This document shows, piece after piece, positions 52,031 through 58,983 of a DNA stretch of 64,000 nt. The stretch is from an uncultured Bacteroidales bacterium (GTDB lineage Bacteria > Bacteroidota > Bacteroidia > Bacteroidales > Paludibacteraceae): positions 1-64,000 of the forward strand of contig ONUF01000006.1 in NCBI GenBank assembly GCA_900321005.1, given 5' to 3'. The translations under genes were made by a program, and so were the position numbers. The notes beneath the pieces are model-generated. The model was not told the DNA's origin. It ran no database searches and saw only the letters and a program-made list of their open reading frames with translations. Within the stretch, counting starts at the first letter, position 1. Every line of letters starts with the position of its first letter.

Positions 52031-52870
52031 TCAATAGATGGTTCCTTCTAACATCGCGCGGAACTGCGGCATCGGGCAATGTGTGTCGCGTTCGATCATG
52101 ATGGTCTTGAGACCGGCGTATATCTTCACTTGTTTCATCACCTCTTCCATATTCGCGTCTTCACCGAAGTATTCAAGCGCGAAGGCGTCCCAAAAACGAG
52201 CGGCTGTAGTATTCGTCATATGATTCACCTCCATCGTCCAACTCTCGTCGTTCAGGCAGCAGCACAGATACACCATACCAATGTCAAACATCGGATAGCC
52301 GTAACAGAAGTCGCCAAGGTCGATAAAATAGGACGTACGGACACCGTCTTTCTCCGTGAAGATCGCGTTACCGAACTGCAGGTCTCCGTGAATAGCCGTG
52401 TCTGCTTCCGGGGCGGCTGCAATGAAGTCGCGCAGTTTTTGTTTCTGCTCCGGGGTGAAATCGGGATTATTCGCCAGCATCGTATACAGACGGTCTTTGA
52501 CGCTCTCAAACTGCGTCGTATCCACATGCGTCGCATGCAGTTTCTTGCATAGCTGCGCAAACTCTTTTCCGTACTCCGGTGCTTTCTCTGGATTGTCGCC
52601 GCACGCACGGGAGTACGATTTCTTTCCGTCGATGCGGCGGAAACGGATACCCATCTGGTTGCCGTCCGTCACGAGGTCACCCGGTTCGGGTGTAGGGATG
52701 CCCATCCGATACACTTTCTGCGCCAACTCCAGTTCGAGTTTGGCGGCCTCAAAATTGCGGAAATACAACTTCATCATGATCGACGGGTCGGTCTTATGGT
52801 TATAACTGGCGCCGTTGGCTCCTTCGCCCGTACGCACATAATCGTTCAAATCAATCTTAATGGGTTCCAT
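52031..52870 (-). CDS. Phosphotransferase/kinase-fold protein (TIGR02172-like)
   Basis: A 279-residue protein of the aminoglycoside-phosphotransferase/choline-kinase fold. The catalytic loop is AIHGDLQFGNAIF near residue 158, and the metal Asp is in YFIDLGDFCYGYP near 188. GEGANGASYNHKTDPSIMMKL near the N-terminus forms the nucleotide-binding lobe. The family is found in several gut anaerobes with no settled substrate. It starts 3 nt after the RelA/SpoT-like gene. Confidence 0.75.
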   Translation of the reverse strand: MEPIKIDLNDYVRTGEGANGASYNHKTDPSIMMKLYFRNFEAAKLELELAQKVYRMGIPTPEPGDLVTDGNQMGIRFRRIDGKKSYSRACGDNPEKAPEYGKEFAQLCKKLHATHVDTTQFESVKDRLYTMLANNPDFTPEQKQKLRDFIAAAPEADTAIHGDLQFGNAIFTEKDGVRTSYFIDLGDFCYGYPMFDIGMVYLCCCLNDESWTMEVNHMTNTTAARFWDAFALEYFGEDANMEEVMKQVKIYAGLKTIMIERDTHCPMPQFRAMLEGTIY

Positions 52871-52873
52871 ATG

Positions 52874-53926
52874 CTATTGTTGTTTTTGCATGAACGGCAA
52901 ACTTGCCGCGAGGTTATAGGTCATTTCGGCGAGAGCGACATTCTGCGAGTTATGTCCGTTGAGGGCATCGAAGAGGCGCTCCAAGCCAATCTTGCCGCCG
53001 CCGGTCGTCAGTACGCAGACGATACAGATATTCTGCAGTCCGATAGCGGACGAAACAATATCGATGTCGGTGTTTCCCAATTGGTGACGCGCCAGCAGGT
53101 ACGCGTCCGCCTCGTATTTATGAATTAGTCGATCCACATCGCCGAGCGTCTTGCATTGGAGTGCCAACAGCACGCGCAGGTAGCGGATGAGCGGCGCTTC
53201 CTGGATCTCCGCCTGGTTGATAGCCGCAATACGCTTGTTGAGCGCATCGAGCGGACGGGCCTGGATATAACTGCGGAAGGTATCGCCGTCCAGCAGCACA
53301 TCGTCCAACTTGCCGTTCTGCACGAGCGTCTGCACGCGGCGACGATAGTCGGTGATCTCCGAACGGATACGGCTGAACTCATCGTCCGCCATTTCCAGAA
53401 TACCGGCCAGGCGGTTCATGCGGCGCATGTACTCGCGCGGAATCTCGATGCCGGACTTGTAGCCCGTATCGTGGTTGATCGCCGCCCAAGCATGTTGCAG
53501 CGTCGTGCGCAGTTGTAACTCAAACGGGAACTTGAATCCGGGCAGACGGCAGATATAATGCAACGAGCTATATCCAAAGCTGTCCAACTCATGCAATTTC
53601 CGCTTGTCCACAGAGTTGTTCCAATCTATCTCAAACAACTGCTCGGCCATCGAAGCGATACGGTCCACATCGTCGGTATAGAAGGTGATGATACGCGCAC
53701 CGACAAGGTCAGTGATATCACTCAGCGTGGCGTATTTGGCACCCTTCAGCGCCAATTTGCCGGCCAAACTCTGCTCCGTCTTCACGCGTCCCTCTACAGC
53801 CGTCACGACGAGGCCGTTGCGGTCCAGCGCTTCGCGCAGGGTCTTGAGTACCGCTTCTTTGAGACGCTCCAACTCCGGAACGGCCTCGCGGTACTCCTCC
53901 AAGATCATTTCACAATGCAGGTCCAT
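52874..53926 (-). CDS. RelA/SpoT-domain nucleotide pyrophosphokinase-like protein
   Basis: A 350-residue protein with a RelA/SpoT synthetase fold: RVKTEQSLAGKL, ITDLVGARIITFYTDDV (metal-binding Asp region), SFGYSSLHYICRL and FELQLRTTLQHAWAAINHD, which carry the ATP- and GTP-contacting residues. No HD or TGS domain. The C-terminal half is helical and may regulate or bind a partner. Its ATG shares one base with the stop of the STAS gene (TAATG). Product (ppGpp, pppGpp or pGpp) cannot be told from sequence. Confidence 0.85.
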   Translation of the reverse strand: MDLHCEMILEEYREAVPELERLKEAVLKTLREALDRNGLVVTAVEGRVKTEQSLAGKLALKGAKYATLSDITDLVGARIITFYTDDVDRIASMAEQLFEIDWNNSVDKRKLHELDSFGYSSLHYICRLPGFKFPFELQLRTTLQHAWAAINHDTGYKSGIEIPREYMRRMNRLAGILEMADDEFSRIRSEITDYRRRVQTLVQNGKLDDVLLDGDTFRSYIQARPLDALNKRIAAINQAEIQEAPLIRYLRVLLALQCKTLGDVDRLIHKYEADAYLLARHQLGNTDIDIVSSAIGLQNICIVCVLTTGGGKIGLERLFDALNGHNSQNVALAEMTYNLAASLPFMQKQQ

Positions 53927-54228
53927 TATTGTATCTCGAACAAGGATATAAATCCGGTCATCATAAAGACTTGACGGATGTCGTTGTTGATGTTGCGAAC
54001 AATCACTTTGCTACCGTGCGCAGCCGCTTCCTTGCGGATACCGAGGAAGATACGCAGGCCCGACGAAGAGATATACTCCAGCTTCGTGCAGTCCAGGATG
54101 ATCTCTTTGTGCTCGAGTTCCATCAAGGGCTTTACATCCTCTGCCGTCTGTACCGCTGCAGCCGTGTCGAGACGGCCCTCAAAGGCAGCAATAACTTGAT
54201 TTGCGTTGTGTGTGATTACTGTTTTCAT
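53926..54228 (-). CDS. STAS-domain anti-sigma-factor antagonist
   Basis: A 100-residue single-domain STAS protein (start 54228, MKTVITHNANQVIAAFEGRL). The conserved phosphorylation segment LDCTKLEYISSSGLRIFLGI contains the Ser that RsbW-type kinases modify. It sits between the phosphatase/HATPase fusion and the RelA/SpoT gene, so the three probably form a partner switch. Confidence 0.9.
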   Translation of the reverse strand: MKTVITHNANQVIAAFEGRLDTAAAVQTAEDVKPLMELEHKEIILDCTKLEYISSSGLRIFLGIRKEAAAHGSKVIVRNINNDIRQVFMMTGFISLFEIQ

Positions 54229-54263
54229 ATCAATTATCAATTATCAATTATCAATCATCAATT
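54229..54263. repeat. Heptamer tandem repeat filling the PP2C/STAS gap (ATCAATT x5)
   Basis: ATCAATT, ATCAATT, ATCAATT, ATCAATC, ATCAATT. Exactly five units occupy the whole space from the STAS start codon to the PP2C stop codon. Confidence 0.9.
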
Positions 54264-56361
54264 ACAATTTTTTGACTAATGTCAAAACGTTTTTATCTTC
54301 GACGCGCTCGTACTTCACCTCGTCCATCAGTTGCATCACGAGGTGGATACCCAGCCCGCCTATCGCGCGTTCTTCGACAGATAAGGAAGTGTCAGCCGGC
54401 GGCTGTTGCGTCGGGTCGAAAGGAATACCGCTGTCGGTGATGGTGAAGATGATCTGTTCGTGCGCTTGCTCACCGGCTATCTGACTACGGACGAACTCTA
54501 CCAACACCTGTCCGTTCTTGACCTCCGGGTAGGCGTAGAGCATCACGTTGCTGACCGCCTCTTCGAGGGCGAGGTTCACCGGCATGTTCAGTTCTTCGGG
54601 GATACCCAGGCTGTCGATCCACTCCGCGAGCGTCGGGATCTGCTGGATATCGTTGCGCATGATGATGGCGTCCTGTTGGTAACGGATCGCAAGCATCGTC
54701 AGGTCGTCGCTCTGCTGCGCGCCGTCCACGAACCGCGTCACATCCGCTTTCATCGCCTCTATGAGCTTACGCGGCGAACAATCTGCAATCTGCAATCTGC
54801 AATTTCCAATAGCACGCAACATCCGCTCGTCGCCGTACTGCTCGTGGCGTTTGTTCTCGGCTTCTGTCAGTCCGTCAGTATAGATAAAGAGCAGGTCGTT
54901 CTTCGACATCGGCAGTTTCTGCGCCTGGAACACAAACTCCGGTTCGATGCCCAGCGGCAGGTTCGCCTTCACCTCTAAAGACTGAACACTGAATTCTGAG
55001 GACTGAATACTCACCGGCGCATTATGCCCGGCGTTGCAGAAGGCGAGTTCGCCCGTGCGGCAGTCGAGCACACCGAGGAAGAGCGTGAGGAACATGTTCT
55101 GGTCATTCTGGTCGCAGAGCGCACAGTTGATCTTATGGACGATAGCGCTGGGTTCCTCCTCATGCGCCGTGATACTACGGAAGAGCGAACGCGTGGTAGC
55201 CATCACGAGCGCGGCGGGTACACCCTTTCCGCTTACATCGCCGACGCAGAAGAACAGTTTGTTATGACGCACATAGAAATCGTACAAGTCGCCGCCCACC
55301 TCTTTGGCAGGATCCACCATTCCGAAGATGTTCAGGTCGCGGCGGTCAAAGAACGGCGGGAAGACTTTCGGCAGCATCGCTTTCTGAATCGTCTGCGCCA
55401 CTTCCAACTCACCCTCCATGCGCTGGTTCTTCTCCGCAAAAGCAATCATCTTCTGCGTCGTGCGGGTCGAGTAAACCACGATCAGCGCCAGCACGATGAG
55501 ACCTAACAGCATCAGTATTCCGACGATCTTACCGATATGATTCAAGTCGCGGAACAGTTCTTCCTCGGGAATGATGACTTCGATATGCCATCCCGTGGCG
55601 TCGATCTCTTCCTGGTAGATGTTATATTTGCGCCCCGGCACGGTATCGGGCACCGGAACAATCTCCGTTCCTGCACTCGAGCGGATGGTATAATAGCTGT
55701 TCGGATAAACCTGCAGGTATTCGGATATGTTCTTCAGATCACTCAGCGACATATCCACGCACACCACGGCTACTGTCTCGCCCTTGGCGTTCTTCACCGG
55801 GCAGGAACAACTCACCACGAAAGTCTGCGAACCCGAGTCGTCGAGGTACGGATCGCACCACCAGCAACTGTCGTGCACAAAGCCGTTCTGATACCACTCC
55901 ATTTGAGTATAGTCATGGTCGGCGCTACCGATATTGCGGGTATAGATACTGTCTTGAGAGAATTTGCTGCTGCATGCCTCGTAGAAACGAAGACCGTGGA
56001 AGAAGTCGGGCACAAACGCTACCGCCAAACTGGTGTTCGCGCGCAACGTACTTACCGTCAGTCGCGTGTCCGCAAAGATTGAATCGGGATGATCAAGGTG
56101 TTTTTCCGTCAGTTTCGCCAGAGTTTTGGCGGCTGTCTCCATCTCAATGGTATGCAACTCAATCTCCAACTCCGCCTTGCGCAACTCCGTCTTCGCGCGT
56201 TGCTCCGCCTCATGACGGATGGCAGCACGGCTGGTGAAATACATCGTACATGAGATGGCTTCCAGCACCACCGCCGCCACGATCATGATCCATATCCCGG
56301 CATGCCTGCTCCGCGTCTTCGCGTTTGTCTTTGCGTTTGTACTATTCTTTGTATTTTTCAT
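54262..56361 (-). CDS. Membrane sensor PP2C (SpoIIE-type) phosphatase fused to a HATPase kinase domain
   Basis: A 699-residue receptor. The start at 56361 (MKNTKNSTNAKTNAKTRSRH) gives a short cytoplasmic leader. Order: TM1 (about 23-43), an extracytoplasmic Cache-like sensor (about 60-290; MEWYQNGF, WWCDPYLDDSG, YYTIRSSAG), TM2 (about 300-320), a coiled linker (GELEVAQTIQKAMLPK), a PP2C/SpoIIE domain (VGGDLYDFY, CVGDVSGKGVPAALVMA, GHNAPVSI, IYTDGLTEA, SDDLTMLAI) and a C-terminal RsbW-like HATPase (NLALEEAVSNVMLYAYP, DSGIPFDP, GGLGIHLV). Both antagonistic activities of a partner switch sit in one chain. Two heptamer-repeat insertions occur (54779-54813 and 54980-55014). Confidence 0.9.
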   Translation of the reverse strand: MKNTKNSTNAKTNAKTRSRHAGIWIMIVAAVVLEAISCTMYFTSRAAIRHEAEQRAKTELRKAELEIELHTIEMETAAKTLAKLTEKHLDHPDSIFADTRLTVSTLRANTSLAVAFVPDFFHGLRFYEACSSKFSQDSIYTRNIGSADHDYTQMEWYQNGFVHDSCWWCDPYLDDSGSQTFVVSCSCPVKNAKGETVAVVCVDMSLSDLKNISEYLQVYPNSYYTIRSSAGTEIVPVPDTVPGRKYNIYQEEIDATGWHIEVIIPEEELFRDLNHIGKIVGILMLLGLIVLALIVVYSTRTTQKMIAFAEKNQRMEGELEVAQTIQKAMLPKVFPPFFDRRDLNIFGMVDPAKEVGGDLYDFYVRHNKLFFCVGDVSGKGVPAALVMATTRSLFRSITAHEEEPSAIVHKINCALCDQNDQNMFLTLFLGVLDCRTGELAFCNAGHNAPVSIQSSEFSVQSLEVKANLPLGIEPEFVFQAQKLPMSKNDLLFIYTDGLTEAENKRHEQYGDERMLRAIGNCRLQIADCSPRKLIEAMKADVTRFVDGAQQSDDLTMLAIRYQQDAIIMRNDIQQIPTLAEWIDSLGIPEELNMPVNLALEEAVSNVMLYAYPEVKNGQVLVEFVRSQIAGEQAHEQIIFTITDSGIPFDPTQQPPADTSLSVEERAIGGLGIHLVMQLMDEVKYERVEDKNVLTLVKKL
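54779..54813. repeat. Heptamer tandem repeat inside the PP2C gene (CAATCTG x5)
   Basis: CAATCTG three times, then CAATTTC, CAATAGC. In frame between PP2C motifs, encoding AIGNCRLQIADCS. Confidence 0.88.
54980..55014. repeat. Heptamer tandem repeat inside the PP2C gene (GACTGAA type, x5)
   Basis: GACTGAA, CACTGAA, TTCTGAG, GACTGAA, TACTCAC. In frame directly after the GHNAPVS motif, encoding SSEFSVQSLEV. Confidence 0.82.
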
Positions 56362-56394
56362 TGTTGTATTCTTCGGCAATTTATAATGTGGCTG

Positions 56395-56425
56395 CAAAAT
56401 TACTACTTTTTTCTGACATATGCAA
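56395..56425 (-). promoter_or_regulatory. Promoter of the partner-switch/alarmone operon
   Basis: Minus strand TTG at 56425-56423 in TTGCATATGTCA, 20 nt, TAATTTTG at 56402-56395. Confidence 0.8.
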
Positions 56426-56466
56426 ATAATTTGCATTTTTCCTACTTTTTTATATTTTCCGAGGTT

Positions 56467-56519
56467 TCCTTTTCGCGAGGCGAGATAATCAAGATACAAG
56501 GATGTGTGAATCTGTGAAT
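56467..56519. repeat. Direct repeat A, downstream flank of the DUF4143 ATPase gene
   Basis: A small hairpin (TCGC GAG GCGA), then AAGATACAAGGATGTGTGAA and two octamers (GTGTGAAT, CTGTGAAT). Copy B lies at 58404-58470. Confidence 0.75.
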
Positions 56520-57961
56520 CAGATTTTGTTGTTGTCAAGGACTTGCTTGGCGAGTTGGTTAAGTTCGTCCGTGTCTATCGGTTCCAGTATGATCTGTTCC
56601 GGTTCGAGATCAAGCAAGAACTGCATGTACGTCGGCAGCGTGAGTAAATCACCATCGCGACCGATATTATAGTCGCCGAACTTAATAATCCGGTGCACTT
56701 GGTACTTCTCCGGATGTGCCAAAACGGTTTTAGCGCTCTTGGCCTTGGATGATTTAGCTTTCACTTCCAACGGCACACATTCTCCGTTCATGCGAACCAA
56801 GAAATCCAACTCCAGACCGGAATCTTTTTGGAAATAGTACAGACTCTGTGCCTTTTTGTGCAGCGTGTCCGCCATTAGATTCTCAAAGATAGCACCCTTG
56901 AAGCCGCCTAAGTTACCTTGCAGAATATCAGCACGCGTCCCGGCACCCAACATCTCTATGAGCAGACCTATATCGGTCATATAGACCTTGAACACATTAT
57001 CTTTCGCGTTGCCTTCCATCGGCAGGCCGGTGATATCCGTATTATAGCAACGGCATATAATACCTGCATCTTCCAGCCACTGCAGCGAACCGAGATAGGT
57101 GTCGCTTCTGCCTCCGGGCTTCACTTGGTTATACTGGAATTTCTTGTTCTCTTTTGCCAATTGCTTGGGGATGGAGTTAAAGCACTCACGAATATGCGGT
57201 TTGTCTTTGTCGGGAGCATACTTGACCATATCGTCTCGGTACTCCTTCAAGATAGACTGGTGGGCTTTGCTTACCTCATTCATGTTGTTGGACGAAAGGA
57301 ACGCATTAACCGCTTCCGGAAGTCCTCCGATGGCGATGTATAGATGGAGTAAGTTCCTTAATGCCGAGTGAATACCGGCAGGAACCGGCGTTTCTTCCTT
57401 ATAGAACTTCTTAAGCGCTTCTATGACTTCGTTTGAGATATTGTTTGCCCACAGGAACTCCTCAAAATCCAGCGGATACATCTCTACAATATCCTCTGAG
57501 CCAACCGGAACGGAGTTGATGCCAAGATCTTCCTGCTGAATCAGTTTGCGATGATGTTTCTTCTTCTCATCACCATAACCCTGCACGCCCAACAAAGAAC
57601 CCGTAGCAATCACATCAAATCGTCCGTCTTCTTTGAAGAACTTAAGTGAAGTGCGCGCTTCCGGACATTCTTGAAGTTCGTCAAATATAAAGCACGTTTT
57701 GCCCGGCGTGAACGCAACACCGGCTATCTGAGCTGAGAGATTCAGCAAGATGTCATCCACCGCTTTGGACCCCACGAACGCAGCGATACGCTCCGGTTGC
57801 TTGATGAAATTGATATAAACAACCGTCTTGTAATTCGCCTCGGCAAAGTGCTGTGCGATAAAAGTCTTACCGCATTGGCGGATACCCATGATCACCAAAG
57901 GCTTGTGATTCGGCGTATTTTTCCATTGGGTAAGCGTGTCTTCGATCTTTCTTTTTAACAT
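56519..57961 (-). CDS. AAA+ ATPase with C-terminal DUF4143 domain
   Basis: A 480-residue protein of the abundant archaeal/Bacteroidales ATPase group. Walker A is GIRQCGKTF (near residue 27), Walker B is CFIFDELQECPEA (near 92), and sensor-1-like IATGSLLGV follows. The DUF4143 part (about 200-420) has YIAIGGLPEAV, LGSLQWLEDAGII, KVYMTDIGLL, GAIFENLMADTL and a nuclease-like DSGLELDFLVR...PLEVKAKSS segment. The biological role is not established; many copies occur per genome. It lies between two direct repeats with two arrays of tandem repeats in front, so it resembles a cassette. Confidence 0.85.
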   Translation of the reverse strand: MLKRKIEDTLTQWKNTPNHKPLVIMGIRQCGKTFIAQHFAEANYKTVVYINFIKQPERIAAFVGSKAVDDILLNLSAQIAGVAFTPGKTCFIFDELQECPEARTSLKFFKEDGRFDVIATGSLLGVQGYGDEKKKHHRKLIQQEDLGINSVPVGSEDIVEMYPLDFEEFLWANNISNEVIEALKKFYKEETPVPAGIHSALRNLLHLYIAIGGLPEAVNAFLSSNNMNEVSKAHQSILKEYRDDMVKYAPDKDKPHIRECFNSIPKQLAKENKKFQYNQVKPGGRSDTYLGSLQWLEDAGIICRCYNTDITGLPMEGNAKDNVFKVYMTDIGLLIEMLGAGTRADILQGNLGGFKGAIFENLMADTLHKKAQSLYYFQKDSGLELDFLVRMNGECVPLEVKAKSSKAKSAKTVLAHPEKYQVHRIIKFGDYNIGRDGDLLTLPTYMQFLLDLEPEQIILEPIDTDELNQLAKQVLDNNKI

Positions 57962-58040
57962 TTTTTCAAACGTATAATTTATGTACCACTACACTTTTTT
58001 GAACGAATAAAATATGTGTTATTACACTTTCTTGAACGAA
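57958..58040. repeat. Three 33-nt tandem repeats in the ATPase leader
   Basis: ACACTTTnTTGAACGAA at 58024-58040 and 57991-58007 and a diverged copy (ACATTTTTTCAAACG) at 57958-57972; all three are exactly 33 nt apart. The last contains the start codon (57961-57959). Confidence 0.8.
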
Positions 58041-58049
58041 AAACTGCTG

Positions 58050-58080
58050 CAAAGGTACACTTTTTTTATGATATATGCAA
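58050..58080 (-). promoter_or_regulatory. Promoter of the DUF4143 ATPase gene
   Basis: Minus strand TTG at 58080-58078 in TTGCATATATCA, 20 nt, TACCTTTG at 58057-58050. The start would be near 58043, placing the 33-nt repeats in the leader. Confidence 0.8.
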
Positions 58081-58108
58081 GAGTTTCAGTACTTTTTTTG
58101 AATTTTAA

Positions 58109-58223
58109 TCGGTAATTTGGCGCAAAATCGCTCGGAAATTTGGCGTAAATCCGCTCGGAAATTTGGCGTAAATCCGCTCGGTCGTTTGGCGTAATTACAC
58201 TCCGAACTTTTTAATAAATCCAC
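58109..58223. repeat. Five 23-bp tandem repeats upstream of the ATPase promoter
   Basis: Units begin at 58109, 58132, 58155, 58178 and 58201. The second and third are identical (TCGGAAATTTGGCGTAAATC plus CGC); the outer ones diverge. The core TTTGGCGTAAAT resembles the fic leader repeat (TTGGCGGTGTAAA on the coding strand). Confidence 0.85.
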
Positions 58224-58403
58224 TCCGAAGACTTTTGGAAGTTTTATTCCGATAAATTCCAAAATAATCGTTCGAACGTAGAGAGCACCTTATTAAAAGG
58301 GGGAAAGAAAAAAGATTAAGAGAAAAAACAGCGTAAAAAAGCAAGGATATAGAAAATAGATAATAATAGGCGGCTGAAGGGTCGCCTATTTCGTTGGGGC
58401 TTT
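58224..58403. other. Gene-free AT-rich stretch between repeat array and direct repeat B
   Basis: No supported gene. A 72-codon reading frame on the minus strand (58195-58413) overlaps the repeat array and is not credible. No promoter of the standard form. Confidence 0.5.
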
Positions 58404-58470
58404 CTTTTCGCAAAGCGAGAGATAAAAATGAAGATACAATGATGTGTGAAAGTGTGAGAGAGTGAAAGAG
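58404..58470. repeat. Direct repeat B, upstream flank of the DUF4143 ATPase cassette
   Basis: Hairpin TCGC AAA GCGA, then AAGATACAATGATGTGTGAA and octamers GTGTGAAA, GTGTGAGA, GAGTGAAA. It matches repeat A over about 50 nt, 1.94 kb away in the same orientation. Confidence 0.75.
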
Positions 58471-58478
58471 AAAAAAAA

Positions 58479-58501
58479 ACGCGGCACTTATGGTGTCGCG
58501 T
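58479..58501 (-). terminator. Terminator of the endonuclease cluster
   Basis: Minus strand ACGCGACAC, loop CATAA, GTGCCGCGT followed by a run of nine or more T. Confidence 0.85.
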
Positions 58502-58539
58502 TGGGGAAGTTGGTTATAATGATCTGAAATTAGAAATCG

Positions 58540-58971
58540 TCATTTCGTTTTTGCGATATTTGCATATACATAATTTAATCTATCGACGCACTCTTGATAT
58601 AATTTCTCCTTTTCTTTATCTCCGGCATACGAAGCTATGCGAGTTAAAGGTTCAAATAATCTTTTGGCTTTAAGTGCTTCTGTTTGGTATTTCCCAATAT
58701 CATAGATTGAAGTTATTCTTCTTGGAATGTAGTCTATTCGCTTTGATGAAGATACTGGATGTTGGTTTATGTAATCTGTCAAAACTGCAATGACGAAATC
58801 AATATTCTCCTTGCAGATAGTCAACACCGAATGTTTTTCATTCATCATCTTACAAAAATCGCCTTCTCGATTTGTGTAATTTTGAATACTCTCATTTAGA
58901 TTTGTAAGTGCTTTTGTTAGCAATGTAGATGCTGCCTCTAAATCCATTTTACGTTTGATAAAATCTTCCAT
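58540..58971 (-). CDS. Protein of unknown function (143 residues)
   Basis: No family recognised. It is entirely helical in appearance: MEDFIKRKMDLEAASTLLTK, ALTNLNESIQNYTNREGDF, ENIDFVIAVLTDYINQ, YQTEALKAKRLFEPLTRIA, with possible coiled coil. Soluble, no signal peptide. It starts 12 nt after the GIY-YIG gene and precedes a strong terminator, so it belongs to that transcript. It could be a partner or immunity-type protein, unproven. Confidence 0.6.
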   Translation of the reverse strand: MEDFIKRKMDLEAASTLLTKALTNLNESIQNYTNREGDFCKMMNEKHSVLTICKENIDFVIAVLTDYINQHPVSSSKRIDYIPRRITSIYDIGKYQTEALKAKRLFEPLTRIASYAGDKEKEKLYQECVDRLNYVYANIAKTK

Positions 58972-58983
58972 AACTAATATGAA

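Noticed and set aside
58109..58223. Possible CRISPR array
   Set aside because: Units are 23 bp directly adjacent with no spacers, and they degenerate at both ends.
58195..58413. 72-codon minus-strand frame with hydrophobic stretch
   Set aside because: It overlaps the 23-bp repeat array, has no promoter and ends inside repeats; composition alone explains it.
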